A stretch of 64,000 nt of DNA from Blastococcus mobilis (lineage in GTDB: Bacteria > Actinomycetota > Actinomycetes > Mycobacteriales > Geodermatophilaceae): contig NZ_FZNO01000006.1 of the NCBI RefSeq assembly GCF_900188025.1, forward strand, positions 124,001-188,000, read 5' to 3'. The notes under the pieces are model-generated. The model saw only the letters and a program-made list of their open reading frames with translations. It was not told the DNA's origin and made no database searches. This document shows, in pieces, positions 37,144 to 46,065 of the stretch. How positions within the stretch are numbered: position 1 is the stretch's first letter; each line of letters starts with the position of its first letter. The position numbers were made by a program, and so were the translations under genes.

Positions 37144-37398
37144 TCAGAGGGCGGGGGAGTGGTTCTCGGTCCCCGTGGAGGCATCCGCGGACCGCTGCGG
37201 ACCCTTGCCCGCCGGCGCGGAGGGTCGGGGAGTGCTGGCGAGGCGGAGCACCGCCACCACGGCCCAGCCGGCGCCGAGGCACCACAGCACCCGCATCATC
37301 ATCTCTTCGGTCGACAGGTCCCCCCGGAGCCCGAGCGCCAGCACCGGCAGGGCCAGCACGAACCCGACGAGGAGAACGTCCCAGCGCAGCGGACTCAT
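37144..37398 (-). CDS. small membrane protein at the end of the flhA unit
   Basis: Protein of 84 aa with two hydrophobic stretches (VLLVGFVLALPVLALGL and VLWCLGAGWAVVAVL) and a polar tail. ATG 37398 overlaps the stop of the FlhF-like gene (ATGA), so it belongs to the flagellar transcript. No homologue is recognised. The 178-nt gap beyond it (36966-37143) holds no gene. Confidence 0.7.
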   Translation of the reverse strand: MSPLRWDVLLVGFVLALPVLALGLRGDLSTEEMMMRVLWCLGAGWAVVAVLRLASTPRPSAPAGKGPQRSADASTGTENHSPAL

Positions 37399-40274
37399 GT
37401 CGTCGTGCTCTCCAGCCGCTCGCAGAGCAGCGAGGCCCAGCGGTGCGGCGTGGCCTGGACGCCGTCGAGGAGGGCCACGGGTGCGTTCACCCGGCGGAGG
37501 ACGGCGGCGGGGTCGGCGCTGAGGTCGGTGTCCTGCACGATCAGGGCGTCGACCCGGGGCAGGCGGTCGATCCACGGCAGCAGGTCCTCGGGCTTGCGGG
37601 TGGCCTCGACGACCGCCCACACCGCGACCGGCGTCCAGACGGTCATCATCTGGGCCATCCAGTAGGTGTCGCTCCGCAGCGGCGCGTCGACCGCCACGAT
37701 GGTCACCGTGCCGGCGGTGACCGACTCCTGGCGGTGCTCGATGGCGGCGTCGACAGTGGTCACCCGGCTGGTCGTCGGGGCGAGCCCGGCGAGGTCGCCA
37801 CGGGTCGCCCACTGCACGCGGTCGGGGTCCAGCCGCAGCGATGCGGCCAGCGATCGGGCGGCACGGAGCGCGTCGACCCCGGGGCCGACCACGAACACGG
37901 TTTCGCCGGCGCCACTGGGCAGTTCGGGAGCCTGGGGCAGGCGCAGCGCAAGGCTGCGGGTGAGCGCCGCGTAGGTGCCTCGCTCGGCGACGTCCTCGGC
38001 GAAGGTGCTGCCCAGCATGTCGGCCGGGACACCCAGCAGCTCCAGCCGGCTCGCGACGTCGCCCTGCCCGACCACCGTGGGAGCGACAGGATCCGCCGGT
38101 GCGGCTGCGCTGCGCAGCTCCTCGGCGCCCAGCTCGTCGAACTCCTCGGGCAGCTCCGCGATGTCCGCGGTCGGCATCAGGGGAGCCACGGGCAGCCGGG
38201 TCACCGTCGCCAGCGTGCGGGTGTGCGGAGCCGGCGCGGCCGGCTCGGGGGTGTCGACGACCGGCGCGGGCAGCGGAGCGGAGGACGTGTCGATGCCCAG
38301 GAACCCGGCGTGCTCCTGCTCGTCCGCGGCACCCGGTGTGGTTGCGGGCGCAGCGGGCGCCGACGACCGCGCCGAGGGGGAGGCGCTCTGTCGCGGCGCG
38401 GCCGGCGGCACCGGGGGGCGCCCGCGACCACGTGAGGACGGCAGCGGGGGCAGCAGCGACAACGGCGGCATGACGGTGGTCGCGTCGAAGGTCATCATCG
38501 GCGCCGGATCGCTCGCGGTACGAGCCAGCAGGGGCGCCGGCTCGGCCACTGCGGACTCCTCGAGGTGCTGCTCCACGAACTCCTCGACCGCCTGTGCCTC
38601 CGCGACGGGGGGCTCCGCGACGGGTGCCTCGGCGACCGGCTCCTCGATGGCGGGCGCGTCGATGACGAGGGCCTCCACCGGCTCGTGAGCCACCGGCGCC
38701 TCGGCCGAGGCGGCCGTGACGGCCTGGTCCTCCGGGGACGAAGGGAAGAGCGAGGCGGAGGTGGACTCCTGGAACGTCACTCCGGCCCAGATCGGGGCGT
38801 CGGTCGTCACCGCGCGCGGGCTCGTGGCCTCACCCCACAGCGGTGCCGACGACGACGTGCCCCACATCTGGTCCCCCGGACCGCAGGTGGTGACGGGAGC
38901 GGGCGACGGAGCGGCGGCAGGCGGCAGCTCGGCGACGACGTCCTCGGCCGGCACGGCGACAAGGGGCTCGGCGACGACGTGCTCGGCGGGCACGGCCAGA
39001 ACGGACTCGGGGGAGGCGGGCTGGGCGGGCACCGCGAACTCGGGCCCGGCGGGTACCGCGAAGACCGGCTCGGCGGGTACCGCGAAGACCGGCTCGACCG
39101 GCACGGCGAGAACCGGCTCAGCGGTCGCGGCGATCTCCGGCTCGGTCAGCGCCGTCTGAGGGGCCGCCCCGGCCAGGACCTTGCGCAGGATGCCGGCGAG
39201 GGCCTCGTCGGAGTGCCCCTGGGCGAGGGCGCCGCGCAGCAGGTCGGCGATGGCCTCCTCCCGCGGGGAGACCGACGCCGCGGCGACCTCGGGCGCGGCT
39301 GCCCACTGGGGGACCTCGACCGGTCGATCCGTCGTGGAGGGCGGCGCGACGACCTGATCTCCCACCGTTTCCTCCTCCTGGCGCGCCGCGGGCGACGGGA
39401 CCGATGAACCTGCTGTCGGGACGGGGTCGGACCGGACCGGCCAGGGCTCGGCATCATCGTGCGGACGCGTCGCCTCCGGCTGAGCCAGAGCCTCCTGGAC
39501 CGCCTGTCGTACGTCCTGGTCCCCGGCGACCATCCGCGCGAGCGCGGCGGTGAACGGGGAGGGCGCGTCGGGAACGACGCGTTGGTCCTCCTCGCGGACG
39601 GTGGGACGGACCTCGTCGTCCTCGTCGCGGACGGAGGCCTGGGACCGGGACACGGCCCCCGCGCGCGGGGAGGAAGCGCGCGGGAACGTGGCCCGGGAAT
39701 AGGTCGGGGTGGCGGGTTCGGGCAGCTGGGCGGCCAGCAGCCCCACCAGCTCGCTGACCCGCGCATCCTCCGCCGGAGGGGCAGCCGGCCGCGACGCCGC
39801 CCACGTCGGAGCGGCGGTGCGCGGTTGGGCAGCGGCGGGCGCCGGAGCCGGCGTGGCCACGGGGGCGGGGGTGACCGAGCGTGCCGCGCGTGCGGCCGCG
39901 GCCGCCGCACGGGCCGCTGGGGGAATGTCGTCGGCCGACCGGGCCGCGGCCTCCGCGGCATACGCCGCAGCGCCGTTCCGGGCGGGGGCGGTCACGCGGG
40001 CGCGGGCCGGGGCGGCCGAGGCCAGCGGTGAGGAGAAGTCGGCGGGCAGGGCATCGTCGTCGGCTCGGGCACGCGCCGGAACAGCCGGACGGCCGGTGGT
40101 GTCGAGAGCGCCCTCGGCCACCTCGGCGATGTAGCGCTCGGTCGCGAAGAACCCGAGCACCCCGCCGGAACGGACGCGGCGCACGCCGACGACACGGGCG
40201 TGGGGGCCGAACTGCTCGCGGGCGGCTGCGATCGCGTCGTCGCGCGAGGCGGCCTCAACGGATCGCAACGGCAC
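37395..40274 (-). CDS. FlhF-like protein with degenerate GTPase site
   Basis: Protein of 959 aa, more than twice the usual FlhF length. Residues 1-57 match the FlhF N-terminal domain (DAIAAAREQFGPHARVVGVRR). A low-complexity Ala/Pro/Glu/Val-rich region of about 680 residues follows. The last 215 residues fit the SRP-type GTPase fold (FVVGPGVDALRAARSLAASL, LPRVDALIVQDTDLSADPAA, RRVNAPVALLDG). The P-loop GxxGVGKT is replaced by GPGVDALR, so GTP binding is unlikely. The place after flhA is the usual place of flhF. GTG 40274 overlaps flhA by 20 nt, and TTG 40268 is an alternative. Confidence 0.7.
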   Translation of the reverse strand: MPLRSVEAASRDDAIAAAREQFGPHARVVGVRRVRSGGVLGFFATERYIAEVAEGALDTTGRPAVPARARADDDALPADFSSPLASAAPARARVTAPARNGAAAYAAEAAARSADDIPPAARAAAAAARAARSVTPAPVATPAPAPAAAQPRTAAPTWAASRPAAPPAEDARVSELVGLLAAQLPEPATPTYSRATFPRASSPRAGAVSRSQASVRDEDDEVRPTVREEDQRVVPDAPSPFTAALARMVAGDQDVRQAVQEALAQPEATRPHDDAEPWPVRSDPVPTAGSSVPSPAARQEEETVGDQVVAPPSTTDRPVEVPQWAAAPEVAAASVSPREEAIADLLRGALAQGHSDEALAGILRKVLAGAAPQTALTEPEIAATAEPVLAVPVEPVFAVPAEPVFAVPAGPEFAVPAQPASPESVLAVPAEHVVAEPLVAVPAEDVVAELPPAAAPSPAPVTTCGPGDQMWGTSSSAPLWGEATSPRAVTTDAPIWAGVTFQESTSASLFPSSPEDQAVTAASAEAPVAHEPVEALVIDAPAIEEPVAEAPVAEPPVAEAQAVEEFVEQHLEESAVAEPAPLLARTASDPAPMMTFDATTVMPPLSLLPPLPSSRGRGRPPVPPAAPRQSASPSARSSAPAAPATTPGAADEQEHAGFLGIDTSSAPLPAPVVDTPEPAAPAPHTRTLATVTRLPVAPLMPTADIAELPEEFDELGAEELRSAAAPADPVAPTVVGQGDVASRLELLGVPADMLGSTFAEDVAERGTYAALTRSLALRLPQAPELPSGAGETVFVVGPGVDALRAARSLAASLRLDPDRVQWATRGDLAGLAPTTSRVTTVDAAIEHRQESVTAGTVTIVAVDAPLRSDTYWMAQMMTVWTPVAVWAVVEATRKPEDLLPWIDRLPRVDALIVQDTDLSADPAAVLRRVNAPVALLDGVQATPHRWASLLCERLESTTT
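39024..39122 (-). repeat. 24-nt tandem repeats inside the FlhF-like gene
   Basis: About four imperfect 24-nt units (GCGGGTACCGCGAAGACCGG type on the plus strand) encode the eight-residue repeat EPVFAVPA. The region is likely to vary in copy number between strains. Confidence 0.8.
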
Positions 40275-42300
40275 CGCTCACAACTCCCAGCGATTCGATC
40301 TGCGCTGTCCGGGAGACCTCGGCGTAGGAGATCACCGGAAGCCGGGGGAGGACCTGGCGCATCAGGCGCGCGAGTGCGGCACGCACCTGGGGCGAGCACA
40401 CCAGGACGGGGGAGAGGCCGGAGCGCTCGGCGTCCTCGAGCAGACCGCTGCAGCCGTTGACGAGGGCGTCGATGCCGGCGGCGTCCAGCGCCAGGACCAT
40501 GCCCGCGTCGCTCTGCCGGATCGACTCGAGCAGCCGCTGCTCGAAGCCGGGATCCAGCGTGAAGACGTGCAGGCGCTCGTCGGGCGTCACGTACGGGTGA
40601 CTGATCGCCGAGCCGAGAGCCGCCCGGGCCGCCTCGACGAGACCGTCGAGATCGGCGGACGTCTTCGCACGTACAGAGAGTGCCTCGAAGATGCGGACCA
40701 GGTCTCGGATCGACACACCCTCTTCGAGCAACGCGTGCAACACGCGTTGCACCTCTCCCAGGGTCAGCAGGGTGGGAGTCAGTTCCTCGACGACGACGGG
40801 GTGCGTCCGGCGGACCATCTCCACCAGGAGACGCACGTCCTCGCGACCGAGTAGATCCGCAGCGTTCTGCCGGACGACCTCGGCGAGGTGGGTCGTGATG
40901 ACCGAGGACCGGTCGACGACGGTCGCTCCGGCCATCTCGGCCTGGCGCTGCAGCTCGACCGGCACCCACTTGGCCGCCAGCCCGAAGACGGGCTCGCGCG
41001 TGGCCTTGCCCGGGAGGCCGTCGAGGTTGTCGCCGATCGCCAGGATGGTGCCGGCGGGGGAGATGCCCTTGGCCGCGGGGACGCCGTTGAGCCAGATGAC
41101 GTACTGCGAGCCGGGCAGGTCCAGGTTGTCGCGGGTACGCACCAGCGGGATCACCAGGCCGGTGTCCATGGCGACCTTGCGGCGCAGCGCCTTGACCCGG
41201 TCGAGGAGGTCCCCACCGCGGGCGGGGTCGACCAGGTCGACCAGGTCGAAGGCCACCTCGAGCTCCAGCGGGTCCACCCGCATCTTCTCGACGATCGCCT
41301 CGGGGGAGTCCGGCGTGGGCTCGTCGTCCCCCGCGGCTGCGGCGGCCTCGGCGTCCTCGTCGACCTCCGGGGTCTCCGACATCCGGGTCGCGACGATGAG
41401 GAAACCGGCGCCGATCACGAGGAACGGCAGCTTCGGCAGTCCGGGGATGAGGCACATCGCGATGGCCGCGCCGCCGGCGATCCGCACCGGCTGCTTGAAG
41501 CGGCCCAGCTGCGCGAGGAGGTCGGTGCCCATGTCGCCCTCGGTGGCCGAGCGCGTGACGATGATGCCGGTCGCGGTGGACATCAGCAGGGCCGGGATCA
41601 TGGAGACCAGGCCGTCGCCCACGGTCAGCAGCGAGAACGTCGAGACGGCCTCGCCGGGCTCCATGCTCCGCTGCATGACGCCGATGGCGAACCCGCCGAT
41701 GAGGTTGACCAGCGTGACGATGATGCCGGCGATGGCGTCGCCCTTGACGAACTTGCTGGCGCCGTCCATCGAGCCGTAGAAGTCCGCCTCGGCGGTGACC
41801 TCGTGGCGGCGCTTGCGGGCCTGCGCCTCGTTGATCAGTCCGGCGTTCAGATCGGCGTCGATCGCCATCTGCTTGCCCGGCATCGCGTCGAGGGTGAACC
41901 GGGCACCGACCTCGGCCACGCGGCCGGCACCGTTGGTGATGACGACGAACTGGACGATCGTCAGGATCAGGAAGATCACCAGACCGACGACCAGCGAGCC
42001 GCCGATCACGAAGTGCCCGAAGGCCTCGATGACCTTGCCGGCGTAGCCGTCGGTGAGGACCAACCGGGTGGAGGAGACGTTCAGCGACAACCGGAACAGG
42101 GTGGCCACGAGGAGCAGTGACGGAAAGACGGCGAAGTCCAGCGGCTTCTTGATCTGCATGGCGACCAGCAGGATCAGCAGCGACGCGGTGATGTTCAGGC
42201 CGAGCAGCAGATCGAGGAGCGCGGCCGGCAGCGGCACGACCAGCATGAGCACGATCGACACGACCCCGATGGGGACGGCCGCCTTGCCGATGCCCTTCAC
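40255..42300 (-). CDS. flhA: flagellar export gate protein FlhA
   Basis: FlhA of 681 aa. The N-terminal half has about eight membrane segments with the conserved RLSLNVSSTRLVLTDG and FVKGDAIAGI stretches. The linker at about residues 320-350 is acidic (DEDAEAAAAAGDDEPT), and the cytoplasmic domain binds export chaperones and substrates. It forms the nonameric gate of the flagellar type III export apparatus. GTG 42300 has GGAG 7 nt upstream. It starts a new unit after the hairpin element behind flhB and is followed by the FlhF-like gene. Confidence 0.97.
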   Translation of the reverse strand: MKGIGKAAVPIGVVSIVLMLVVPLPAALLDLLLGLNITASLLILLVAMQIKKPLDFAVFPSLLLVATLFRLSLNVSSTRLVLTDGYAGKVIEAFGHFVIGGSLVVGLVIFLILTIVQFVVITNGAGRVAEVGARFTLDAMPGKQMAIDADLNAGLINEAQARKRRHEVTAEADFYGSMDGASKFVKGDAIAGIIVTLVNLIGGFAIGVMQRSMEPGEAVSTFSLLTVGDGLVSMIPALLMSTATGIIVTRSATEGDMGTDLLAQLGRFKQPVRIAGGAAIAMCLIPGLPKLPFLVIGAGFLIVATRMSETPEVDEDAEAAAAAGDDEPTPDSPEAIVEKMRVDPLELEVAFDLVDLVDPARGGDLLDRVKALRRKVAMDTGLVIPLVRTRDNLDLPGSQYVIWLNGVPAAKGISPAGTILAIGDNLDGLPGKATREPVFGLAAKWVPVELQRQAEMAGATVVDRSSVITTHLAEVVRQNAADLLGREDVRLLVEMVRRTHPVVVEELTPTLLTLGEVQRVLHALLEEGVSIRDLVRIFEALSVRAKTSADLDGLVEAARAALGSAISHPYVTPDERLHVFTLDPGFEQRLLESIRQSDAGMVLALDAAGIDALVNGCSGLLEDAERSGLSPVLVCSPQVRAALARLMRQVLPRLPVISYAEVSRTAQIESLGVVSGAVAIR

Positions 42301-42345
42301 GCGCCCACTCCGGGGGCGCAGGGCAGACGCGGGCTCACGTCCTTC

Positions 42346-42353
42346 TCATCGGC
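42346..42353 (-). promoter_or_regulatory. GCCGATGA element upstream of flhA (possible sigma-28 promoter)
   Basis: Minus strand GCCGATGAGAAGG, 46 nt upstream of flhA. It matches the -10 of the promoter upstream of flbD over GCCGATGAGAAG. At 16 nt further upstream the sequence is TACC, not TCAR, so the -35 match is missing. It follows the terminator-like repeat copy B. Confidence 0.4.
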
Positions 42354-42388
42354 AGCCCGCCGACGACCTGGTACCCCGCGTCCGTGAC

Positions 42389-42452
42389 GGCCCCTCTGCA
42401 GGGGCCCGCCGCGAGCGTGCGAGTGGTGGGAGGGCAGAGGGGTCCTCTTTCA
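42389..42452. repeat. dispersed palindromic element, copy B
   Basis: Nearly the same sequence as copy A (2475-2535), including the core CCGCCGCGAGCGTGCGAGTGG and the TGAAAGAGG at the gene's stop on the minus strand. It sits at the 3' end of flhB and most likely ends the fliM-flhB transcript. Confidence 0.7.
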
Positions 42453-43592
42453 GGCGGTGACGCGGCGGCGGCCGGCCTTGGGCAGCCCCTCCACCTCGGG
42501 TGGCTCGAAGCCCGGCCGGTGGAAGCCGCCCTTCACGCCGCGGGCCCCCAGGTGCATGACGAAGGCCAGCACGCGCGCGACGGCGGTGAAGAGCTGGGCG
42601 GGGACCTCCTGGCCGAGGTCGCAGGACGCGTGCAGCGCACGGGTCAGCGGGACGTCCTGCACCATCGGCACCCGCGCCTCCTGGGCGAGTGCGCGCAGCT
42701 TGGCGGCGACCTCGCCGGCGCCCTTCGCCACGACCCGCGGAGCGCCCTTGGCCGGGTCGTACTTGAGTGCGACCGCGACGTGGGTGGGGTTGACCAGCAG
42801 GACGTCGGCGTCGGCGACCTCGCTCATCATCCGGTTCCGCGACATCGCCATCTGGACGCCGCGACGGTGCGCCTTCATGTACGGGTCACCCTCGGACTGC
42901 TTGTGCTCCTGGGTGATCTCGTACTTGCTCATCTTGAGCTGCTTCATCATCTTCATCCGGACGACGACGTAGTCGGCCACGGCGATGACCAGCCCGGTGA
43001 CGGCGACGACCCGGAACATGAGGATGGCCGAGTCGGTGAACGTGGCGGCGACGGCGGACAGCGGGAGGGCGCCGGCCGATGACACCAGCGCCTGCGCCCG
43101 GTCACTGGTGATGATCACGACGGTTCCCAGGGCCGCCGTCTTGATCAGCGCCTTGACCGACTCCCACAGGCCCTGGGTGCCGAACATCCGCTTGATCCCG
43201 GGGAAGGGATTCAGCTTCTTCATCGTCGGCTTCATCGGCTTGGCCGCGAAGCTGACCCCACCCTGTGCGGCCGCGGCCACGGTGCCGACGACCATCATCC
43301 CCAGCGCCATGGGCAGCAGGGTGGTCATGAAGGCGGTGAGCGCCTGCCCCATCAGCACCGAGAGCGCGCCCGGCTCCGGGTTGCTGGCCACCGAGCCGAT
43401 CTGCACGAAGAGCTTCTGCACGGCGTCGAACGCGTTGCCCACCAGCATCGGCAGCAGGAAGCTCGCCGCCGCGACGCCCAGCCAGGTACCGAGTTCCTGG
43501 GTCCGCGGGATCTGTCCTTCCTTGCGCGCCTTCTTCAGGCGCTGCGGAGTGGGCTTCTCGGTCTTCTCCCCGCCGGGACCGTCCTTGGCCAT
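42450..43592 (-). CDS. flhB: flagellar export switch protein FlhB
   Basis: FlhB of 380 aa. A polar start (EKTEKPTPQRLKKARKEGQI) precedes four membrane segments and the cytoplasmic domain with the autocleavage site NPTH (Asn268-His271). Cleavage there switches export from rod/hook to filament substrates, with FliK as the ruler. The 30-residue C-terminal tail is basic and not conserved. Its start overlaps the fliR stop by one base. Confidence 0.97.
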   Translation of the reverse strand: MAKDGPGGEKTEKPTPQRLKKARKEGQIPRTQELGTWLGVAAASFLLPMLVGNAFDAVQKLFVQIGSVASNPEPGALSVLMGQALTAFMTTLLPMALGMMVVGTVAAAAQGGVSFAAKPMKPTMKKLNPFPGIKRMFGTQGLWESVKALIKTAALGTVVIITSDRAQALVSSAGALPLSAVAATFTDSAILMFRVVAVTGLVIAVADYVVVRMKMMKQLKMSKYEITQEHKQSEGDPYMKAHRRGVQMAMSRNRMMSEVADADVLLVNPTHVAVALKYDPAKGAPRVVAKGAGEVAAKLRALAQEARVPMVQDVPLTRALHASCDLGQEVPAQLFTAVARVLAFVMHLGARGVKGGFHRPGFEPPEVEGLPKAGRRRVTA

Positions 43593-44356
43593 CAGCCGCT
43601 CCGGAGGGAGACCATCGCGCGGGTCGCGTGGTCCAGCAACGCGTCCAGCGCGGGCGGGAGGAGCGGGAAGGTCAGGCCCAGCATCGTGAGGGTCAGCAGG
43701 ATCTTGAGCGGGAACCCGAAGGAGAAGATGTTCAGCGCCGGCGCGGCCCGGCTGAGCAGCGCCAGCGCGACATCGGCGAGCAGCAGCACCGCCACCATCG
43801 GGCCGGCGATCTGGAGGGCGGCCAGGAACATCATCGAGAACGCGGTCGCCAGGACCGCGGCGATCTGGTCGGTGGGCACCTCACCGCCGACGGGCAGGCC
43901 CACGTAGGACGTCGCGAAGCCCTTGACGATGAGCAGGTGTCCGCCGCTGGTGAACAGCAGGGTGATCGCCAGCAGGTAGTGCAGGCGCCCGACCGAGGAG
44001 TTCTGCGTCATGGACAGCGGGTCGTAGGCCGGCTGCAGCGAGAAGCCGCCGGTGACGTCGAGCAGGTCGCCGGCCATCTGCACCGCGCTGAAGAACACCT
44101 GGACGACGAAGCCCAGTGCCGCTCCGATGATCACCTCGGTCACCGCGGCGACCACGAGGAAGCCGGCGGTCGGCTCGGGCAGCGACGGCGCGATCTGGGT
44201 GGAGAGCAGCAGCGACAGCGCCATCGCGAAGGCGCCCTTGACCGGCGCCGGGATGGTGCGGGAGTTGAACGGCGGGGCCAACAGCACGAAGCCGGTGGCG
44301 CGCGCCGTCCCGAGCAGGAGTGCCGCCAGCGTGACCGCCGGGACCGAGAGGTCCAT
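43592..44356 (-). CDS. fliR: flagellar export protein FliR
   Basis: FliR of 254 aa with about six membrane segments, part of the FliP5-FliQ4-FliR1 export gate core. Characteristic parts are ATGFVLLAPPFNSRTIPAPVK at the start and PALNIFSFGFPLKILLTL near the end. It starts 7 nt after fliQ and its stop shares a base with the flhB start. Confidence 0.95.
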   Translation of the reverse strand: MDLSVPAVTLAALLLGTARATGFVLLAPPFNSRTIPAPVKGAFAMALSLLLSTQIAPSLPEPTAGFLVVAAVTEVIIGAALGFVVQVFFSAVQMAGDLLDVTGGFSLQPAYDPLSMTQNSSVGRLHYLLAITLLFTSGGHLLIVKGFATSYVGLPVGGEVPTDQIAAVLATAFSMMFLAALQIAGPMVAVLLLADVALALLSRAAPALNIFSFGFPLKILLTLTMLGLTFPLLPPALDALLDHATRAMVSLRSG

Positions 44357-44363
44357 CGCGGCG

Positions 44364-44639
44364 TCAGGTCCGGTCGAGCAGCGCCGGCAGCTGGTCGAAC
44401 AGGCCCTGGGTGAAGCTGACCAGCTCGGCGAGCACCCAGTTGCCGGTGACCAGCAGCGCGATCGCGACGGCGATGATCTTCGGGACGAACGAGAGGGTCT
44501 GCTCCTGGATCTGGGTGGCGGCCTGGAACAGCGAGATCAGGAAGCCGACCAGCAGGGCGGTCACCAGAATGGGGGCGGCCACCTTCGCGGCGACCAGCAT
44601 CGTCTGAGCGGCGATCTCGGTGACGTCGGCGTCGCTCAC
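44364..44639 (-). CDS. fliQ: flagellar export protein FliQ
   Basis: FliQ of 91 aa, the usual size, with two membrane helices (APILVTALLVGFLISLFQAAT and IIAVAIALLVTGNW) and the conserved QIQEQTLSFVPK between them. It is part of the FliPQR gate. GTG 44639 has GGAGGAG upstream. The 82-nt gap to fliP is unusually wide for this operon but shows no extra gene. Confidence 0.96.
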   Translation of the reverse strand: MSDADVTEIAAQTMLVAAKVAAPILVTALLVGFLISLFQAATQIQEQTLSFVPKIIAVAIALLVTGNWVLAELVSFTQGLFDQLPALLDRT

Positions 44640-44721
44640 GACGACTCCTCCCCGACGCCCGTCGTACCGGTGAGCGAGGAGGTCGCGGTGCCCATCGGTG
44701 CACCCGCACGCGCGTTCGGCA

Positions 44722-45564
44722 TCAGCCGCCCCCGCCGTACGAACCCACCAGCGCGGTGGTGATCAGCGCCCAGCCGTCCACGACGACGAAGAGCAGCAGC
44801 TTGAAGGGCAGCGACACGATGGTCGGCGGCACCATCATCATGCCCATCGCCATCAGTGAGGCGCTGACCAGCATGTCCAGCACCAGGAAGGGGATGAAGA
44901 CGACCAGCCCGATGATGAAGGCGCTCTTGAGCTCGGACAGCACGAACGCCGGGACGAGGGTGGTCATGCTCACCTCGGCCGGGGTCGCCGGGGCCTCCTC
45001 GCCGGAGAGCCCGATCATCAGCTGGAGCTCGTCCTCGCGGGTGTTGCTGAGCAGGAACTCGCGCAGCGGGACGACCCCGGAGTCGTAGGCCTGCGACACC
45101 GTGATCGTCCCGTCCATGTAGGGCTGGAGGGCGATCTCGTTGATGTCGGCGAACACCGGCCCCATCACGAACAGCGTCAGGAACAGCGCGATGCCGGTGA
45201 GCACCTGGTTGGGCGGCGCGGAGGGCAGCCCCAGGGCGTTCCGGGTCAGTCCCAGGACGACGATGATCTTGGTGAAGGAGGTGCAGAGGAGCAGCACCGA
45301 CGGCGCCACGGAGAGCACCGTGATCGCGAGGATCAGCGTGATCGAGCTGCTGGGCGAACCGTCGCCGATCGAGATGTCGACGTTGCCGTCCCCGGGGACG
45401 ACCGGCGCCGTGGGCTGTACCGGGGCGGTGGGGGCGGCGGAGGCAGGCCCGGCGAGCAGCATCGCCGCCACCGTGCACAGCGCCGACAGCAGGAGGACCA
45501 GGACCGCCCGACGCCGCGTCGAGGAGCCCCCGGGCGCCCGGAGCGGGCGCACGGACGCGGTCAT
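44722..45564 (-). CDS. fliP: flagellar export protein FliP
   Basis: FliP of 280 aa. It has a cleavable signal peptide (basic start, hydrophobic core, GPASAAPT) and then a Pro/Thr-rich spacer. The conserved core contains TSFTKIIVVLGLTRNALG, PPNQVLTGIALFLTLFVM and SELKSAFIIGLVVFIPFL. Five copies form the base of the export channel. ATG 45564 overlaps the fliO stop (ATGA). Confidence 0.96.
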   Translation of the reverse strand: MTASVRPLRAPGGSSTRRRAVLVLLLSALCTVAAMLLAGPASAAPTAPVQPTAPVVPGDGNVDISIGDGSPSSSITLILAITVLSVAPSVLLLCTSFTKIIVVLGLTRNALGLPSAPPNQVLTGIALFLTLFVMGPVFADINEIALQPYMDGTITVSQAYDSGVVPLREFLLSNTREDELQLMIGLSGEEAPATPAEVSMTTLVPAFVLSELKSAFIIGLVVFIPFLVLDMLVSASLMAMGMMMVPPTIVSLPFKLLLFVVVDGWALITTALVGSYGGGG

Positions 45565-45992
45565 GACCGGCGGACCGTGCGCTCGCGGAGCTGGGTGACG
45601 AAGGCGCCCCAGCCGTTGCGGTCGAAGACCGAACCGGCGAGTGCCGGGCTGGTCGACCGGGCCCCCAGCGCCGGGATCTGGTCGGTGGCGGCGTCGGGGG
45701 CAGCGCCGACGTGCACGGGCACGCGGCGCTCCCGCAGGGCCGCGTCCACGGCCTCGCCGTCCACCTCGGCCAGCAGGGTGATCTGCTCCTCGGTCGCGCC
45801 CACGACCAGGACGACGTCGGCGATGCGGACGACGTTGAGGGTGCTCGCCCGGCCCATGCGCTGGCGGGCGACGACCTCGATCAGGCCGTTGCCCTGGCCC
45901 AGGCCGCGCTTCTTGGCCACGCGCGCGGCGAACAGCAGCACCGCGGCGATGAACGCCAGCGACAGGACCAGCCGGATGATCATCCACGTCAT
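45561..45992 (-). CDS. fliO: flagellar biosynthesis protein FliO
   Basis: FliO of 143 aa with one N-terminal membrane helix (IIRLVLSLAFIAAVLLFAA) and a small cytoplasmic domain (GNGLIEVVARQRMGRASTLNVV) that aids FliP assembly. It is identified as much by place, directly before fliP, as by sequence, since FliO is weakly conserved. ATG 45992 has GAGGTG upstream, and the longer frame to 46031 is not favoured. Confidence 0.88.
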   Translation of the reverse strand: MTWMIIRLVLSLAFIAAVLLFAARVAKKRGLGQGNGLIEVVARQRMGRASTLNVVRIADVVLVVGATEEQITLLAEVDGEAVDAALRERRVPVHVGAAPDAATDQIPALGARSTSPALAGSVFDRNGWGAFVTQLRERTVRRS

Positions 45993-46065
45993 GCCGTCAC
46001 CTCGCCGGCGTTCGGCCACCCCGTCACGCACGTCCCCGTGCCGGTGGCGGAGCGCACGAGGTCGC

